A stretch of 21,302 nucleotides of DNA from Bacteroidales bacterium. GTDB taxonomy: Bacteria; Bacteroidota; Bacteroidia; Bacteroidales; UBA932. A program made the translations under genes and the position numbers. The notes under the pieces are model-generated. The model had not been told where the DNA came from and did no database searches. It was given only the letters and a program-made list of their open reading frames with translations. This document shows positions 6,805 to 14,691 of the stretch, in pieces. The stretch's first letter is position 1; each line of letters opens with the position of its first letter. The stretch spans positions 1-21,302 of the forward strand of contig VSOK01000106.1 of the NCBI GenBank assembly GCA_009774765.1. Reading direction: 5' to 3'.

Positions 6805-7635
6805 ATGAAAACAAAAGTAATTTCATTGGTTCTATTATCGGTTTTAATGTTCCCGATTATGGCAAAATCACAAGTAAAAATCAAACAGACCGCCGGACGC
6901 GATGCGCTCGGTGAGTTCGCACCGGAGTTTGCTCGTCTGAATGATGATGTGCTTTTCGGTGAGGTATGGAGCAGAAATGACCTGTTGTCGCTGCGCGACC
7001 GTTCTATTGTTACCGTTGTTGCCCTCATGTCGCAGGGACTGACCGACTCTTCGTTCAAGTACCATCTTGAATCGGCAAAGAAGAACGGCGTAACCAAAAC
7101 AGAAATGGCCGAAATCCTGACGCACGCCGCATTCTATGCCGGTTGGCCGAAAGCGTGGGCGGCATTCCGCATGGCGAAGGAGGTTTGGACGGACACAACT
7201 GACAACACCGCAAGCACCTCGCTCGAATCGTATGCGCAGACCATTATTTTTCCGGTGGGCAAAACCAATGATGCGTATGCCAAATATTTCATCGGGCAGA
7301 GCTATGTGGCTCCGGTCGTGACGGAAGGTGTACCCGTAGTGAATGTGACATTTGAGCCGGGTTGCCGCAATAATTGGCACATCCACAAAGCGACGAAAGG
7401 CGGCGGTCAGACACTTGTATGCGTGGGCGGTCGTGGCTACTATCAGGAATGGGGCAAAGAACCTATTGAACTTCGTCCCGGAGATTCGGTATATATTCCC
7501 GCAGGTGTGAAACACTGGCACGGAGCCGCACCCGACAGTTGGTTTTCGCACCTTGCCATCGAAGTGCCCGGCGAAAAAGCGTCTAACGAATGGTTGGAAC
7601 CCGTAAATGACAAAGAATATTCAAAATTGAAATAA
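6805..7635 (+). CDS. Exported carboxymuconolactone-decarboxylase-like/cupin fusion protein
   Basis: This encodes 276 residues from the ATG at 6805, which gives a clean Sec signal (MKTKVISLVLLSVLMFPIMA); the in-frame ATG at 6778 would put nine extra residues ahead of it. Residues ~35-125 resemble the carboxymuconolactone decarboxylase (CMD/AhpD) fold: LRDRSIVTVVALMSQGL, then EILTHAAFYAGWPKAW. It lacks the AhpD CxxC pair, so a peroxidase role is unlikely. Residues ~165-260 are a cupin with metal-site residues in WHIH...GGQTLV and PGDSVYIPAGVKHWHG. Fusions of this kind occur beside flavodoxins and aldo/keto reductases in gut anaerobes. The substrate is unknown. The protein is probably periplasmic. 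The next gene begins one base after the stop. Confidence 0.85.
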   Translation: MKTKVISLVLLSVLMFPIMAKSQVKIKQTAGRDALGEFAPEFARLNDDVLFGEVWSRNDLLSLRDRSIVTVVALMSQGLTDSSFKYHLESAKKNGVTKTEMAEILTHAAFYAGWPKAWAAFRMAKEVWTDTTDNTASTSLESYAQTIIFPVGKTNDAYAKYFIGQSYVAPVVTEGVPVVNVTFEPGCRNNWHIHKATKGGGQTLVCVGGRGYYQEWGKEPIELRPGDSVYIPAGVKHWHGAAPDSWFSHLAIEVPGEKASNEWLEPVNDKEYSKLK

Positions 7636-7636
7636 T

Positions 7637-8185
7637 ATGAAACTATTAGCATTGATAATTATGGGATTACTCACCTTCGGCAACTCTGTGAGTGCGCAAA
7701 CAACAAAAAATAGTAAGAAAATCCTTGTGGCTTATTTCTCCTGCACAGGAACAACGGAAAAAGTGGCGGAAGCCATTGCAAAGGAAACGGGTGGTAAGCT
7801 CTATCGGATTACTCCTGCTGAAGCCTATACCTCGGCAGACCTCGATTGGCAGAACAAGAAGAGCCGCAGCTCGGTGGAAATGGCAGACGATAAATCCCGT
7901 CCGGCTTTGGGTGGAGAGGCTATTAACCTGAAAGATTATGATGTGGTATTCATTGGTTATCCGATTTGGTGGGATTTGTGTCCCCGCCCAGTCAATACCT
8001 TCCTTGAAAAGTACGATTTTTCGGGCAAAACGGTTATCCCATTTGCTACTTCCGGTGGCAGTTCGATTGCAAACAGCGTGAAACAGCTCAAAAAACTCTA
8101 TCCTAAAGTTGTATGGAAAGACGGCAAACTATTGAACGGCGGTGTGAAACAAGCCGAAGTATGGGCAAAACAAGCAATCAAATAA
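7637..8185 (+). CDS. Exported flavodoxin (periplasmic)
   Basis: This encodes 182 residues. The N-terminal signal MKLLALIIMGLLTFGNSVSA is followed directly by a flavodoxin fold. The phosphate-binding loop for FMN is ILVAYFSCTGTTEKVAEAIA (residues ~31-50). The second flavin-contacting region is VVFIGYPIWWDLCPRPVNTF, and the third loop is IPFATSGGSSIANSV. There is no lipobox Cys, so it should be soluble in the periplasm, unlike four of the five other flavodoxins downstream. It follows the CMD/cupin gene after one base and is surely co-transcribed. Likely an FMN-dependent electron carrier or small reductase; the partner is unknown. Confidence 0.9.
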   Translation: MKLLALIIMGLLTFGNSVSAQTTKNSKKILVAYFSCTGTTEKVAEAIAKETGGKLYRITPAEAYTSADLDWQNKKSRSSVEMADDKSRPALGGEAINLKDYDVVFIGYPIWWDLCPRPVNTFLEKYDFSGKTVIPFATSGGSSIANSVKQLKKLYPKVVWKDGKLLNGGVKQAEVWAKQAIK

Positions 8186-8285
8186 CCGCATAAAAGAGAT
8201 TAGAATCGACTGTCTGAACCAGACAGAACAGGAACTTGCCGCAGCCAAAGAGCTGCGGCAAAACATATTTCGGCTGAATCATACG

Positions 8286-8711
8286 ATGCCGGATATAGAG
8301 GAATACAGCGAGTTATTGCACAAAGTTTTTCCTCATCTTGGAGAAAACTGCCGTGTCGAAACACCGTTTTCGGGTGTCCGTACCGCTAACGTGAAGTTCG
8401 GGCGCAATGTCATTATTATGCCCGGTTGCCTGATGATGTCAGCCGGAGGAATCACGATAGACGATGATGTGATGATTGCCGCCAACGTGCAACTCATATC
8501 CAATAATCACGATTTGGAACAACGCAATGTCATTACCTGCAAACCGGTTCACATTTGCCGTAAGGTATGGATTGGTGCTGGTGCGACTATTCTTCCGGGT
8601 GTCACCATTGGGGAGAATGCTGTGGTCGGAGCTGGCAGTGTCGTGACGCGCGATGTCGAACCAAATACCATTGTTGCCGGAAATCCGGCAAAGTTGATTC
8701 GCAGAATATGA
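8286..8711 (+). CDS. Hexapeptide-repeat acetyltransferase (maltose/galactoside O-acetyltransferase type), start possibly damaged
   Basis: From the ATG at 8286 it encodes 141 residues of left-handed beta-helix acyltransferase: NVKFGRNVIIMPGCLMM, ITIDDDVMIAANVQLISNNH (with the catalytic-type His), VWIGAGATILPGVTIGENAV and the end IVAGNPAKLIRRI. The family is usually ~180 residues. The same frame stays open upstream and reads like the missing N-terminus (CLNQTEQELAAAKELRQNI). Upstream there is an ATA at 8190, four bases after the flavodoxin stop, where an ATG would be expected. Translation from 8190 would give 173 residues. So the start codon has probably mutated (ATG to ATA), leaving a shortened or poorly expressed enzyme. 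The substrate is unknown. Confidence 0.8.
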   Translation: MPDIEEYSELLHKVFPHLGENCRVETPFSGVRTANVKFGRNVIIMPGCLMMSAGGITIDDDVMIAANVQLISNNHDLEQRNVITCKPVHICRKVWIGAGATILPGVTIGENAVVGAGSVVTRDVEPNTIVAGNPAKLIRRI

Positions 8712-8722
8712 TATTTTACAAA

Positions 8723-8790
8723 TTGAACTTCATGACAAAGTGATTTGAGCCTCGCAGCAAAGCCGTTGCGAGGCTCTCTTTTTACCTTTG
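8723..8790 (+). promoter_or_regulatory. Operator-promoter module 3
   Basis: The distal half-site TTGAACTTCATGACAAA lies at 8723 and the proximal half-site TTGAGCCTCGCAGCAAA at 8745 (22-base period). The -7 box TACCTTTG spans 8783-8790, starting 38 bases after the proximal half-site. This is the cleanest copy of the module. It drives the unit beginning at 8814. Confidence 0.78.
8747..8784 (+). terminator. Hairpin inside module 3, probable terminator of the preceding unit
   Basis: GAGCCTCGCA (8747-8756) and TGCGAGGCTC (8767-8776) form a perfect 10-bp inverted repeat with a 10-base loop, followed by TCTTTTT. It has the form of a rho-independent terminator for the 6805-8711 unit. It is embedded between the operator half-site and the -7 box of the next unit. 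Confidence 0.6.
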
Positions 8791-8813
8791 CATCAAAATA
8801 AAAAACAAATGAC

Positions 8814-9377
8814 ATGAACGATATTTTTGAAAGAGACTTGAAAGGAGAAATGGTATCACCGACAGATCCGGGATACGATGAACTGATTACGGATATTTTC
8901 GACACCATGAAAATTGCAACCGAAATGAATACCGGTTACAAGACTCCCACCGAAGTGCATGAGTATATGGGGCGCATCCTCGGCAAACCGCTCGATGAAA
9001 GTACGACCGTACTGCCGCCTTTCTATGTCGATTACGGCAAGCCCGTTACCATCGGCAAAGGCTGCTTCATACAGCAGTGCTGCACATTTTTCGGTCGTGG
9101 CGGTATCACCATCGGCGATGAGGTATTCATCGGTCCGAAATGCAACCTTATCACCATCAACCATGACCCCGACCCTGAAAACCGCAGTGCGACCTACGGA
9201 CGCCCTATAGTCATAGAGGACAAGGTTTGGCTTGGTATCAACTCCACCATTCTCCCCGGTGTCAGAATCGGATATGGGTCCATTGTCGGGGCAAACAGTG
9301 TGGTAACCAAAGATGTACCTGCCATGACTGTCGTAGCAGGCAATCCGGCACGAATTATCAAAGAAATCAAAAAATAA
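8814..9377 (+). CDS. Hexapeptide-repeat acetyltransferase (sugar O-acetyltransferase type), full length
   Basis: This encodes 187 residues, the normal size for the maltose/galactoside acetyltransferase group. A helical N-terminus (MNDIFERDLKGEM) precedes a left-handed beta-helix: VTIGKGCFIQQCCTFFGRG, ITIGDEVFIGPKCNLITINH (His in the active-site position), VWLGINSTILPGVRIGYGSI and TVVAGNPARIIKEI. It is cytoplasmic and transfers acetyl from acetyl-CoA to an unknown hydroxyl acceptor. It is related to, but clearly diverged from, the gene at 8286. It is first in its unit behind module 3, with the aldo/keto reductase gene starting 7 bases after its stop. Confidence 0.9.
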   Translation: MNDIFERDLKGEMVSPTDPGYDELITDIFDTMKIATEMNTGYKTPTEVHEYMGRILGKPLDESTTVLPPFYVDYGKPVTIGKGCFIQQCCTFFGRGGITIGDEVFIGPKCNLITINHDPDPENRSATYGRPIVIEDKVWLGINSTILPGVRIGYGSIVGANSVVTKDVPAMTVVAGNPARIIKEIKK

Positions 9378-9384
9378 CAGCATC

Positions 9385-10545
9385 ATGAAAGAAGAAAATA
9401 AAGAAGGAATCAGCCGCCGTGGATTTCTGAAAACCGCAGCAGCATTCGGAGCAGCGTTGACCATACAACCTGCCATCAACAAGGTACAGGCAGCGAATGC
9501 CGTTCTTAATGGAACATCCGCATCTCCGGTAAAAAACAAGGATATGCAGTACCGCACGCTCGGTACAAGCAAGGCCGCTTTTGATGTGTCGGCACTCGGT
9601 TTCGGCGTAATGGGCATGACCTACAACCGTAGCCAATACCCCGATAAAAAAACACGCCAGCGCGTTATTGCGGAAGCAGTTGACCGAGGTGTGACCTTGT
9701 TTGACACCGCCATTATTTATGGTCCTCTCAACAATGAGGAATTTGCAGGAGAAGTCCTTGCGCCCTATAAAAACCGAGTCAATGTCACTACCAAATTCGG
9801 GCATGAAGTCATTAACGGTAAGGGAACGGGGAGGCAGGACAGCCGTCCGGCAACCATCCGCCGCTATTGCGAGGAATCACTCCGCCGCCTTCGCATTGAC
9901 TCCATCCCGATGTTCTACCAGCACCGTTTCGACCGCAACACGCCTATCGAGGAAGTGGCGCAGTGCATCGGCGATCTGATTAAGGAAGGCAAAGTGCAGA
10001 GATGGGGATTGTGTGAGGTCAATCCGGAGACCATCCGTAAGGCTCACGCAGTGCAACCACTGACCGCAATCCAAAGCGAATACCACCTGATGCACCGTTT
10101 GGTGGAAGAGAATGGAGTGCTTGATACCTGCCGTGAACTCGGCATCGGATTTGTTCCATATAGTCCCATCAATCGTGGTTTCCTCGGTGGCTGTATCAAC
10201 GAATACACCGTTTTCGACCCGAACAATGATAACCGCCAGACCCTGCCGCGCTTCCAGCCAGAAGCCATGCGTGCGAACTACCGTATCGTGAATGTGCTTC
10301 AGGACTTCGGCCGCACACGGGGCATGACCTCGGCACAGGTGGCACTCGGATGGCTGTTGCAGAAAGCCCCGTGGATTGTGCCTATTCCCGGAACAACAAA
10401 ACTCTCGCACTTGGAAGAAAACCTCCGTACACTTGATTTCACGCTCTCCGAAAGTGAATGGAAGGAGTTGGAACAGCGTGTGGCAACCATCCCGGTAGTC
10501 GGCGACCGTTACAATGCCGAGCAGCAGAAACAAGTAGGACATTAA
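9385..10545 (+). CDS. Tat-exported aldo/keto reductase
   Basis: This encodes 386 residues. The N-terminus has a twin-arginine signal: SRRGFLK, then a hydrophobic stretch (TAAAFGAALTIQPA) and probable cleavage near VQAANA. The mature part is an aldo/keto reductase TIM barrel with the catalytic tetrad visible as D107 and Y112 (LFDTAIIYG), K137 (VTTKFG) and H180 (YQHRFD). The C-terminal nucleotide-binding region contains IPIPGT preceding TKLSHLEENL. The family reduces carbonyl compounds with NADPH, and export in a folded state fits cofactor loading before transport. tatA and tatC in the same island could supply the export route. The substrate is unknown. Confidence 0.92.
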   Translation: MKEENKEGISRRGFLKTAAAFGAALTIQPAINKVQAANAVLNGTSASPVKNKDMQYRTLGTSKAAFDVSALGFGVMGMTYNRSQYPDKKTRQRVIAEAVDRGVTLFDTAIIYGPLNNEEFAGEVLAPYKNRVNVTTKFGHEVINGKGTGRQDSRPATIRRYCEESLRRLRIDSIPMFYQHRFDRNTPIEEVAQCIGDLIKEGKVQRWGLCEVNPETIRKAHAVQPLTAIQSEYHLMHRLVEENGVLDTCRELGIGFVPYSPINRGFLGGCINEYTVFDPNNDNRQTLPRFQPEAMRANYRIVNVLQDFGRTRGMTSAQVALGWLLQKAPWIVPIPGTTKLSHLEENLRTLDFTLSESEWKELEQRVATIPVVGDRYNAEQQKQVGH

Positions 10546-10569
10546 AACAATTAACCGATAAATAAACAG

Positions 10570-11250
10570 ATGAGACCATATATCATTACCCACATGATGA
10601 CTACTATTGACGGGTGCATCGACTGCCCGGTAGTAGGACAACTCAGTACAGACGAGTATTATATCGCACTTGAGCGTTTGGGAGCTTGTTCCAAACTATC
10701 GGGACGAGTGACAGCGGAATTGGAGTGCCCGGCTGTAAATACCGAAGATGCTTCGGCTTATACTGGAACTACCATCGGCAAGGAATCGTTCCATATCGCA
10801 CAGAAAGCCGATGAATATACTATCGTGGTGGATACGCACGGCAAGATGCACTGGAAATCAAACGAGGCTGAAGGTCATCCGGTGTTGTGCATCATCAGCG
10901 AGGATGCCACTCAACAGTATGTCGATATTCTTGACAATATGGGTATCTCTTGGATTGCAACAGGCAGCGCACATATAGATATGCCAAGAGCGATGGAAAT
11001 CCTCCATGACGAATTTGGCGTGGAACGCCTTGCCATCGTGGGCGGAGGTCATATCTGTGGCGGTTTCCTCGAAGCCGGACTGGTGGACGAGGCAAGCGTC
11101 ATGGTGGCTCCCGGTATTGACGGGCGTACTGGACAGACAGCCATGTTCGACGGTGTGACCGACCGCGGCAGCAATCCCTATAAACTGAAACTGGAGAGTG
11201 TGGAGCAATGGGAAACCGATATTGTCTGGCTTCGCTATAAAGTAAAATAA
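10570..11250 (+). CDS. RibD C-terminal/dihydrofolate-reductase-like reductase
   Basis: This encodes 226 residues without a signal peptide, so it is cytoplasmic. The start (MRPYIITHMMTTIDGCID) is typical of the RibD C-terminal domain and its stand-alone relatives. The glycine-rich nucleotide-binding loop RLAIVGGGHICGGFLEAGLV lies at about residues 153-172, followed by DEASVMVAPGIDG. These enzymes reduce pyrimidine or other small substrates with NADPH. There is no deaminase domain and no riboflavin operon nearby, so a direct role in flavin synthesis is not supported, although an island with six FMN-type proteins makes it tempting. It lies between the aldo/keto reductase and hydrolase genes in one unit. 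Confidence 0.83.
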   Translation: MRPYIITHMMTTIDGCIDCPVVGQLSTDEYYIALERLGACSKLSGRVTAELECPAVNTEDASAYTGTTIGKESFHIAQKADEYTIVVDTHGKMHWKSNEAEGHPVLCIISEDATQQYVDILDNMGISWIATGSAHIDMPRAMEILHDEFGVERLAIVGGGHICGGFLEAGLVDEASVMVAPGIDGRTGQTAMFDGVTDRGSNPYKLKLESVEQWETDIVWLRYKVK

Positions 11251-11257
11251 TGTGCCT

Positions 11258-12316
11258 ATGAGATTGCAAACAATCGCCTTACTGACATTCCTGACTTTTA
11301 CGAATGTCATGGCACAGGAAACATCAAAATCAACGGATATGAATACTTTGGAATTAACGCAGGAGTGGGACAAGACCTTCCCGCAGAGCGATAAAGTGGA
11401 ACACACGAAAATTACGTTCCACAACCGTTACGGCATCACGCTTGCCGCAGACCTTTACAAGCCGAAAAATGCACAAGACCGTTTGGCTGCCATTGCGGTA
11501 AGCGGTCCATACGGAGCAACAAAAGAGCAGGTATCAGGCCGTTATGCCCAGACCCTTGCAGAGCGTGGTTTTTTGACCATCGCGTTTGACCCGTCCTATT
11601 ATGGCGAAAGCAGTGGCACACCCCGTTATCTCACATCGCCCGAAATCAGCACGGAGGATTTCAGTGCGGCGGTCGATTATCTGACCTCCCGTGAAGATGT
11701 CGATTCGGAGCGCATCGGCATTCTCGGCATTTGCGGTTGGGGTGGTTTCGCACTCAATGCAGCCGCCAATGATCCGCGCATCAAGGCAACGGTAACATCC
11801 ACCATGTATGACATGAGCCGGGTAAATGCCAATGGGTATTTCGATGCAAACGACAATGCGGATGCCCGTTACAAACTTCGTCAGGCTCTTAACGAACAGC
11901 GCACGAAAGACTACCGAAACGGTTGCTCCGAACGTGACGGTGGAGTGCTTGACCCTGTTCCCGAAGATGCGCCGCAATTCGTCAAGGAGTACCACGATTA
12001 TTACAAGACCGAGCGCGGCTATCACCGCCGTTCGCCAAACTCGAACAATGGAATCTCCAAGACCAGTGTGCTTTCGTTCATCAATATGCCGCTGCTCACC
12101 TATATCGGAGAAATCCGCAGTGCAGTGCTGTTGATTCACGGTGAAAAGGCTCACTCGCGCTATTTCAGCGAGGATGCTTACAAACGCCTGACTACCGAAA
12201 ATAAGGAATTGCTGATTATTCCCGGAGCGAATCACGTCGATTTGTACGACAATCTGGATGTTATTCCGTTCGATAGAATAGAGGGTTTCCTTAAAAAGAC
12301 TCTTGAAAAGAAATAG
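11258..12316 (+). CDS. Secreted alpha/beta hydrolase with Cys nucleophile (dienelactone-hydrolase-like)
   Basis: This encodes 352 residues from the ATG at 11258; an in-frame GTG six bases upstream is less likely. It has a Sec signal (MRLQTIALLTFLTFTNVMAQ). The alpha/beta-hydrolase core shows the nucleophile elbow GILGICGWGGFAL with Cys159 in place of Ser, as in dienelactone hydrolases, and the catalytic His326 in IPGANHVDLYD. A cap-like insertion (about residues 190-270) is rich in charged residues. A probable acidic member lies in LIHGEKAHSRYFSEDAY. It is likely periplasmic and acts on an ester or lactone of unknown identity. It is last in the 8814-12316 unit, followed by a terminator-like hairpin. 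Confidence 0.87.
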   Translation: MRLQTIALLTFLTFTNVMAQETSKSTDMNTLELTQEWDKTFPQSDKVEHTKITFHNRYGITLAADLYKPKNAQDRLAAIAVSGPYGATKEQVSGRYAQTLAERGFLTIAFDPSYYGESSGTPRYLTSPEISTEDFSAAVDYLTSREDVDSERIGILGICGWGGFALNAAANDPRIKATVTSTMYDMSRVNANGYFDANDNADARYKLRQALNEQRTKDYRNGCSERDGGVLDPVPEDAPQFVKEYHDYYKTERGYHRRSPNSNNGISKTSVLSFINMPLLTYIGEIRSAVLLIHGEKAHSRYFSEDAYKRLTTENKELLIIPGANHVDLYDNLDVIPFDRIEGFLKKTLEKK

Positions 12317-12346
12317 AATCTCGTTTCAATGACGAGTATTTTATAC

Positions 12347-12414
12347 TTGAACTTTAGAACAAAACACATTGAGCCTCGCAACAAATACGTTGCGGGGCTT
12401 TACTTTTACCTTTG
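12347..12414 (+). promoter_or_regulatory. Operator-promoter module 4
   Basis: The half-sites are TTGAACTTTAGAACAAA at 12347 and TTGAGCCTCGCAACAAA at 12369 (22-base period). The -7 box TACCTTTG spans 12407-12414, starting 38 bases after the second half-site. It drives the unit starting at 12444. Confidence 0.77.
12372..12407 (+). terminator. Hairpin inside module 4, probable terminator of the preceding unit
   Basis: AGCCTCGCAAC (12372-12382) pairs with GTTGCGGGGCT (12389-12399): eleven pairs with one G-U, and a 6-base loop, followed by TTACTTTT. It sits about 55 bases after the hydrolase stop codon. Confidence 0.55.
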
Positions 12415-12443
12415 CACTAAGAAATAATTAAAGAATAAAAGAT

Positions 12444-13088
12444 ATGAAAACGAAACTCTTATTTTTCTTTGCATGGCTCATGTTAGCCACAACCGGCTGT
12501 TCTGCCGATGAACCACGGACAGAATTACCGGACACTCCTTCTGAAGAAAAACCGGAAGAGCCGGTTGAGCCATCCGGGGATAAAAAGGTATTGGTCGTCT
12601 ATTTCTCCCATACGGGAAATACCCGTACTATCGCCGGATACATACATGAAACGGTGAAAAGTGACCTTGTGGAAATCAAAACCGTAGATACTTATACCGA
12701 TGATTATGATACGCTGCTGGAACAGATCCGCAAGGAAGTGGCATCCGAATATTGCCCTCCTTTGACAACAAAAATCGAAGATATATCTTCGTATGATGTG
12801 GTTTTTATTGGCTACCCGATTTGGGTGGAAACGGCGGCACCGCCTATCCGTTCTTTTTTGACGACTCACGACCTTGCAGGAAAAACCGTCGTGCCGTTCT
12901 GCACGAGTGGAACCAGCTCAGCCGAGGCAAGTTACCGGCTTGTCCGCTCGCTTTGTCCGCAATCGACCGTATTGGAGGGCATACAGATTCGTCGCGGAAC
13001 ATACGATACCACATATGACCGTGTCGTGGCATGGTTGCAAAAACTCGGTATTGCAAATCTGAATAATGAAAAAGGTGATGAAAAATAA
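12444..13088 (+). CDS. Flavodoxin lipoprotein (probably surface-exposed)
   Basis: This encodes 214 residues. The signal MKTKLLFFFAWLMLATTGC ends in a lipobox. The lipidated Cys is followed by SADEP, an acidic pattern that fits the Bacteroidetes lipoprotein export signal for the cell surface. A Pro/Glu-rich linker follows, then the flavodoxin domain: VLVVYFSHTGNTRTIAGYIH (FMN phosphate loop), VVFIGYPIWVETAAPPIRSF and VPFCTSGTSSAEASYRLV. It is first in its unit. Its last 23 bases overlap the next gene, which suggests translational coupling. A role as electron carrier or reductase at the envelope is inferred from the fold and the signal. Confidence 0.9.
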   Translation: MKTKLLFFFAWLMLATTGCSADEPRTELPDTPSEEKPEEPVEPSGDKKVLVVYFSHTGNTRTIAGYIHETVKSDLVEIKTVDTYTDDYDTLLEQIRKEVASEYCPPLTTKIEDISSYDVVFIGYPIWVETAAPPIRSFLTTHDLAGKTVVPFCTSGTSSAEASYRLVRSLCPQSTVLEGIQIRRGTYDTTYDRVVAWLQKLGIANLNNEKGDEK

Positions 13089-14091
13089 GCAAGATCTGTC
13101 CCGAAGGGAGTTTATCCGCAACTCCATGATGGCCGGAGGAGCCATATTGCTTTCGGGTGTATTGCCTTCGCAAGCACAAGTATCGTTATTCCCTGTTAAT
13201 GAGAATCCTGATTCTTTTGAAGCAGATAGTTTATTGCGAGGTGTCAGCGACATTCATCTGCACGCGGCTCCCGATTCCAAAGCCCGTTTGGGAAATGAAC
13301 TGGAGTTTGCACGTGCGGCACATAAGGCGGGCTATAAATCCATGCTGTTCAAATCAAATGATTTCAGTTGCCATGACCGTGCCTATCTGATTCGTCAGGA
13401 ACTTCCCGATTTTGAAGTGTTTGGCAGTCTGTGCATGAACCGCGTACACGGAGATAAGGTCAATGTGTTCGCAGCGGAAAAAGCCGTTGCCACAACCGAT
13501 AATCTTTGCCGTTGTATCTGGATGCCGACGCAGGATGCTGTCTATCAGAATGTCCGTTATCACGGTAAGAAAGAGGGAATAGCGATATTGGACGAAAATG
13601 GGGCGGTTTTACCGGAAGTTGTCCGCGTAATGGAAATATGCGCAGAGGCAAACATCATTTTTGCCACCGGACACTCTTCTCCCGAAGAAAGCGTTGTGAT
13701 GGCTCGTAAAGCCCGTGAGGTCGGGGTGAAAAAATTTGTAGTAACCCATGCCAATTCAGGTATCTGGAAAATGACCCATGACCAGATTAAACGATGTATA
13801 GACCTCGGTGCATGGGTCGAATACAGTTACATTACCAATCTATGGGGACCCGGTACAGGATTACCCGACTTTGAGCGGATGAGTGATAGCGAATTTGCAG
13901 ACTTTGCCCGTATCGCTCCAGAGCATAGCATCATAACGACAGATCTCGGTCAGGTGGGGATGCCACACCCTGTTGAAGGTATGCGCCGTTGCATCCTTGC
14001 GTTGCTTGAAAACAGACTCTCACAACAACAGGTGGATTTTATGGTGCGTACCAATCCTGCGCATCTTGTCAGCCTTTCTACACTAAGATAA
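13066..14091 (+). CDS. Tat-exported DUF6282/amidohydrolase-like metal-dependent hydrolase
   Basis: This encodes 341 residues. A twin-arginine signal (SRREFIRNSMMAGGAILLSG, then PSQAQ) is preceded by a short basic region; the ATG at 13078 is an alternative start. The mature part has the metal-binding layout of an amidohydrolase-like TIM barrel: D62-I-H63-L-H65 (DIHLHAAPD), H203 (ATGHSSPEE), H228 (VTHANS) and D293 (ITTDLGQ). This fits the DUF6282 group of uncharacterised metal hydrolases. It is likely periplasmic, and folded export fits metal loading in the cytoplasm. The substrate is unknown. The gene overlaps the preceding flavodoxin gene and is followed after three bases by the AraC-like fragment. 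Confidence 0.82.
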   Translation: MKKVMKNKQDLSRREFIRNSMMAGGAILLSGVLPSQAQVSLFPVNENPDSFEADSLLRGVSDIHLHAAPDSKARLGNELEFARAAHKAGYKSMLFKSNDFSCHDRAYLIRQELPDFEVFGSLCMNRVHGDKVNVFAAEKAVATTDNLCRCIWMPTQDAVYQNVRYHGKKEGIAILDENGAVLPEVVRVMEICAEANIIFATGHSSPEESVVMARKAREVGVKKFVVTHANSGIWKMTHDQIKRCIDLGAWVEYSYITNLWGPGTGLPDFERMSDSEFADFARIAPEHSIITTDLGQVGMPHPVEGMRRCILALLENRLSQQQVDFMVRTNPAHLVSLSTLR

Positions 14092-14094
14092 CCT

Positions 14095-14691
14095 ATGAGT
14101 ACAGAACAGAATATATATTTCCATGATACAATAGATGTGGTGTCACACGCCTATCATCTTTTTCAAAATCACACATTGGTCTATCTATACAGCGGACGGT
14201 TACATCTGAGAAACCAATGCGGTGAGACACTGAGTATGGTGGGCGGAGAAAGTGCATTCATAGGAAAGGATAGCTATTCACATCTTTATGCAGAACCGGA
14301 AAGGGATACCCATTGCAGTGTACTGTTTTTCTCTCTTCCGCGAGATTTTTTGTGCGAATACTACCAGACATTGCCGGAATCCGACCGTAAGTTATCGGTA
14401 GAGGAATTATCTGCATTGCATCGGTTGGAACAGACTTCCGATATAAAGAGTATCTTCCAGTCATGGATTCCATACATGCAAAGTGGGCAGGAACTATCTG
14501 ATAAAGTCCTGCGTCTTAAAATGATGGAAGCCGTCTATGCTCTGTTGAATACGGATGAACGCTATATTCCCACCTTGTTCGATTTTGCAGGAAAATGTCA
14601 GATGGATATGCTTGACCTTCTGCAAGAACCGATGGAAAAAGAAATCAGATGGCGGAATTTAAATTTTGAACTTCTCAGCAAATTAAATTGA
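14095..14691 (+). pseudogene. AraC-like sensor domain lacking the DNA-binding region
   Basis: This encodes 198 residues that align along their length with the sensor half of the regulator at 5872. Shared features include HTLVYLYSGRLHLR, the ECAFM-like SAFIGKDSYSHL, FLCEYYQTLPESD, DIKSIFQSWIPYM and VLRLKMMEAVYALLNT. The two helix-turn-helix motifs are absent. The last residues, NFELLSKLN and the stop, are encoded by the distal half-site of the next operator (14666 onward), as if the C-terminal coding part had been deleted up to the operator. It is either a decayed paralogue or a working sensor-only protein that could form heterodimers with the full regulator. It is open and unbroken otherwise. 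Confidence 0.7.

Noticed and set aside
6868..7551. Minus-strand 227-aa frame over the CMD/cupin gene
   Set aside because: It is the complement of a well-supported coding gene, with no start context or recognisable domain.
6805..7635. AhpD-type peroxidase activity for the CMD domain
   Set aside because: The paired CxxC cysteines required by AhpD are not present in the domain.
10570..11250. A riboflavin biosynthesis gene supplying FMN to the flavodoxins
   Set aside because: Only the reductase-type domain is present, without the deaminase domain or other rib genes, and no FMN riboswitch-like leader was seen; the link would be guesswork.
9877..12235. Minus-strand frames of 188-254 aa over the reductase and hydrolase genes
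   Set aside because: Shadows of GC-rich coding sequence. All strong domain signatures are on the plus strand.
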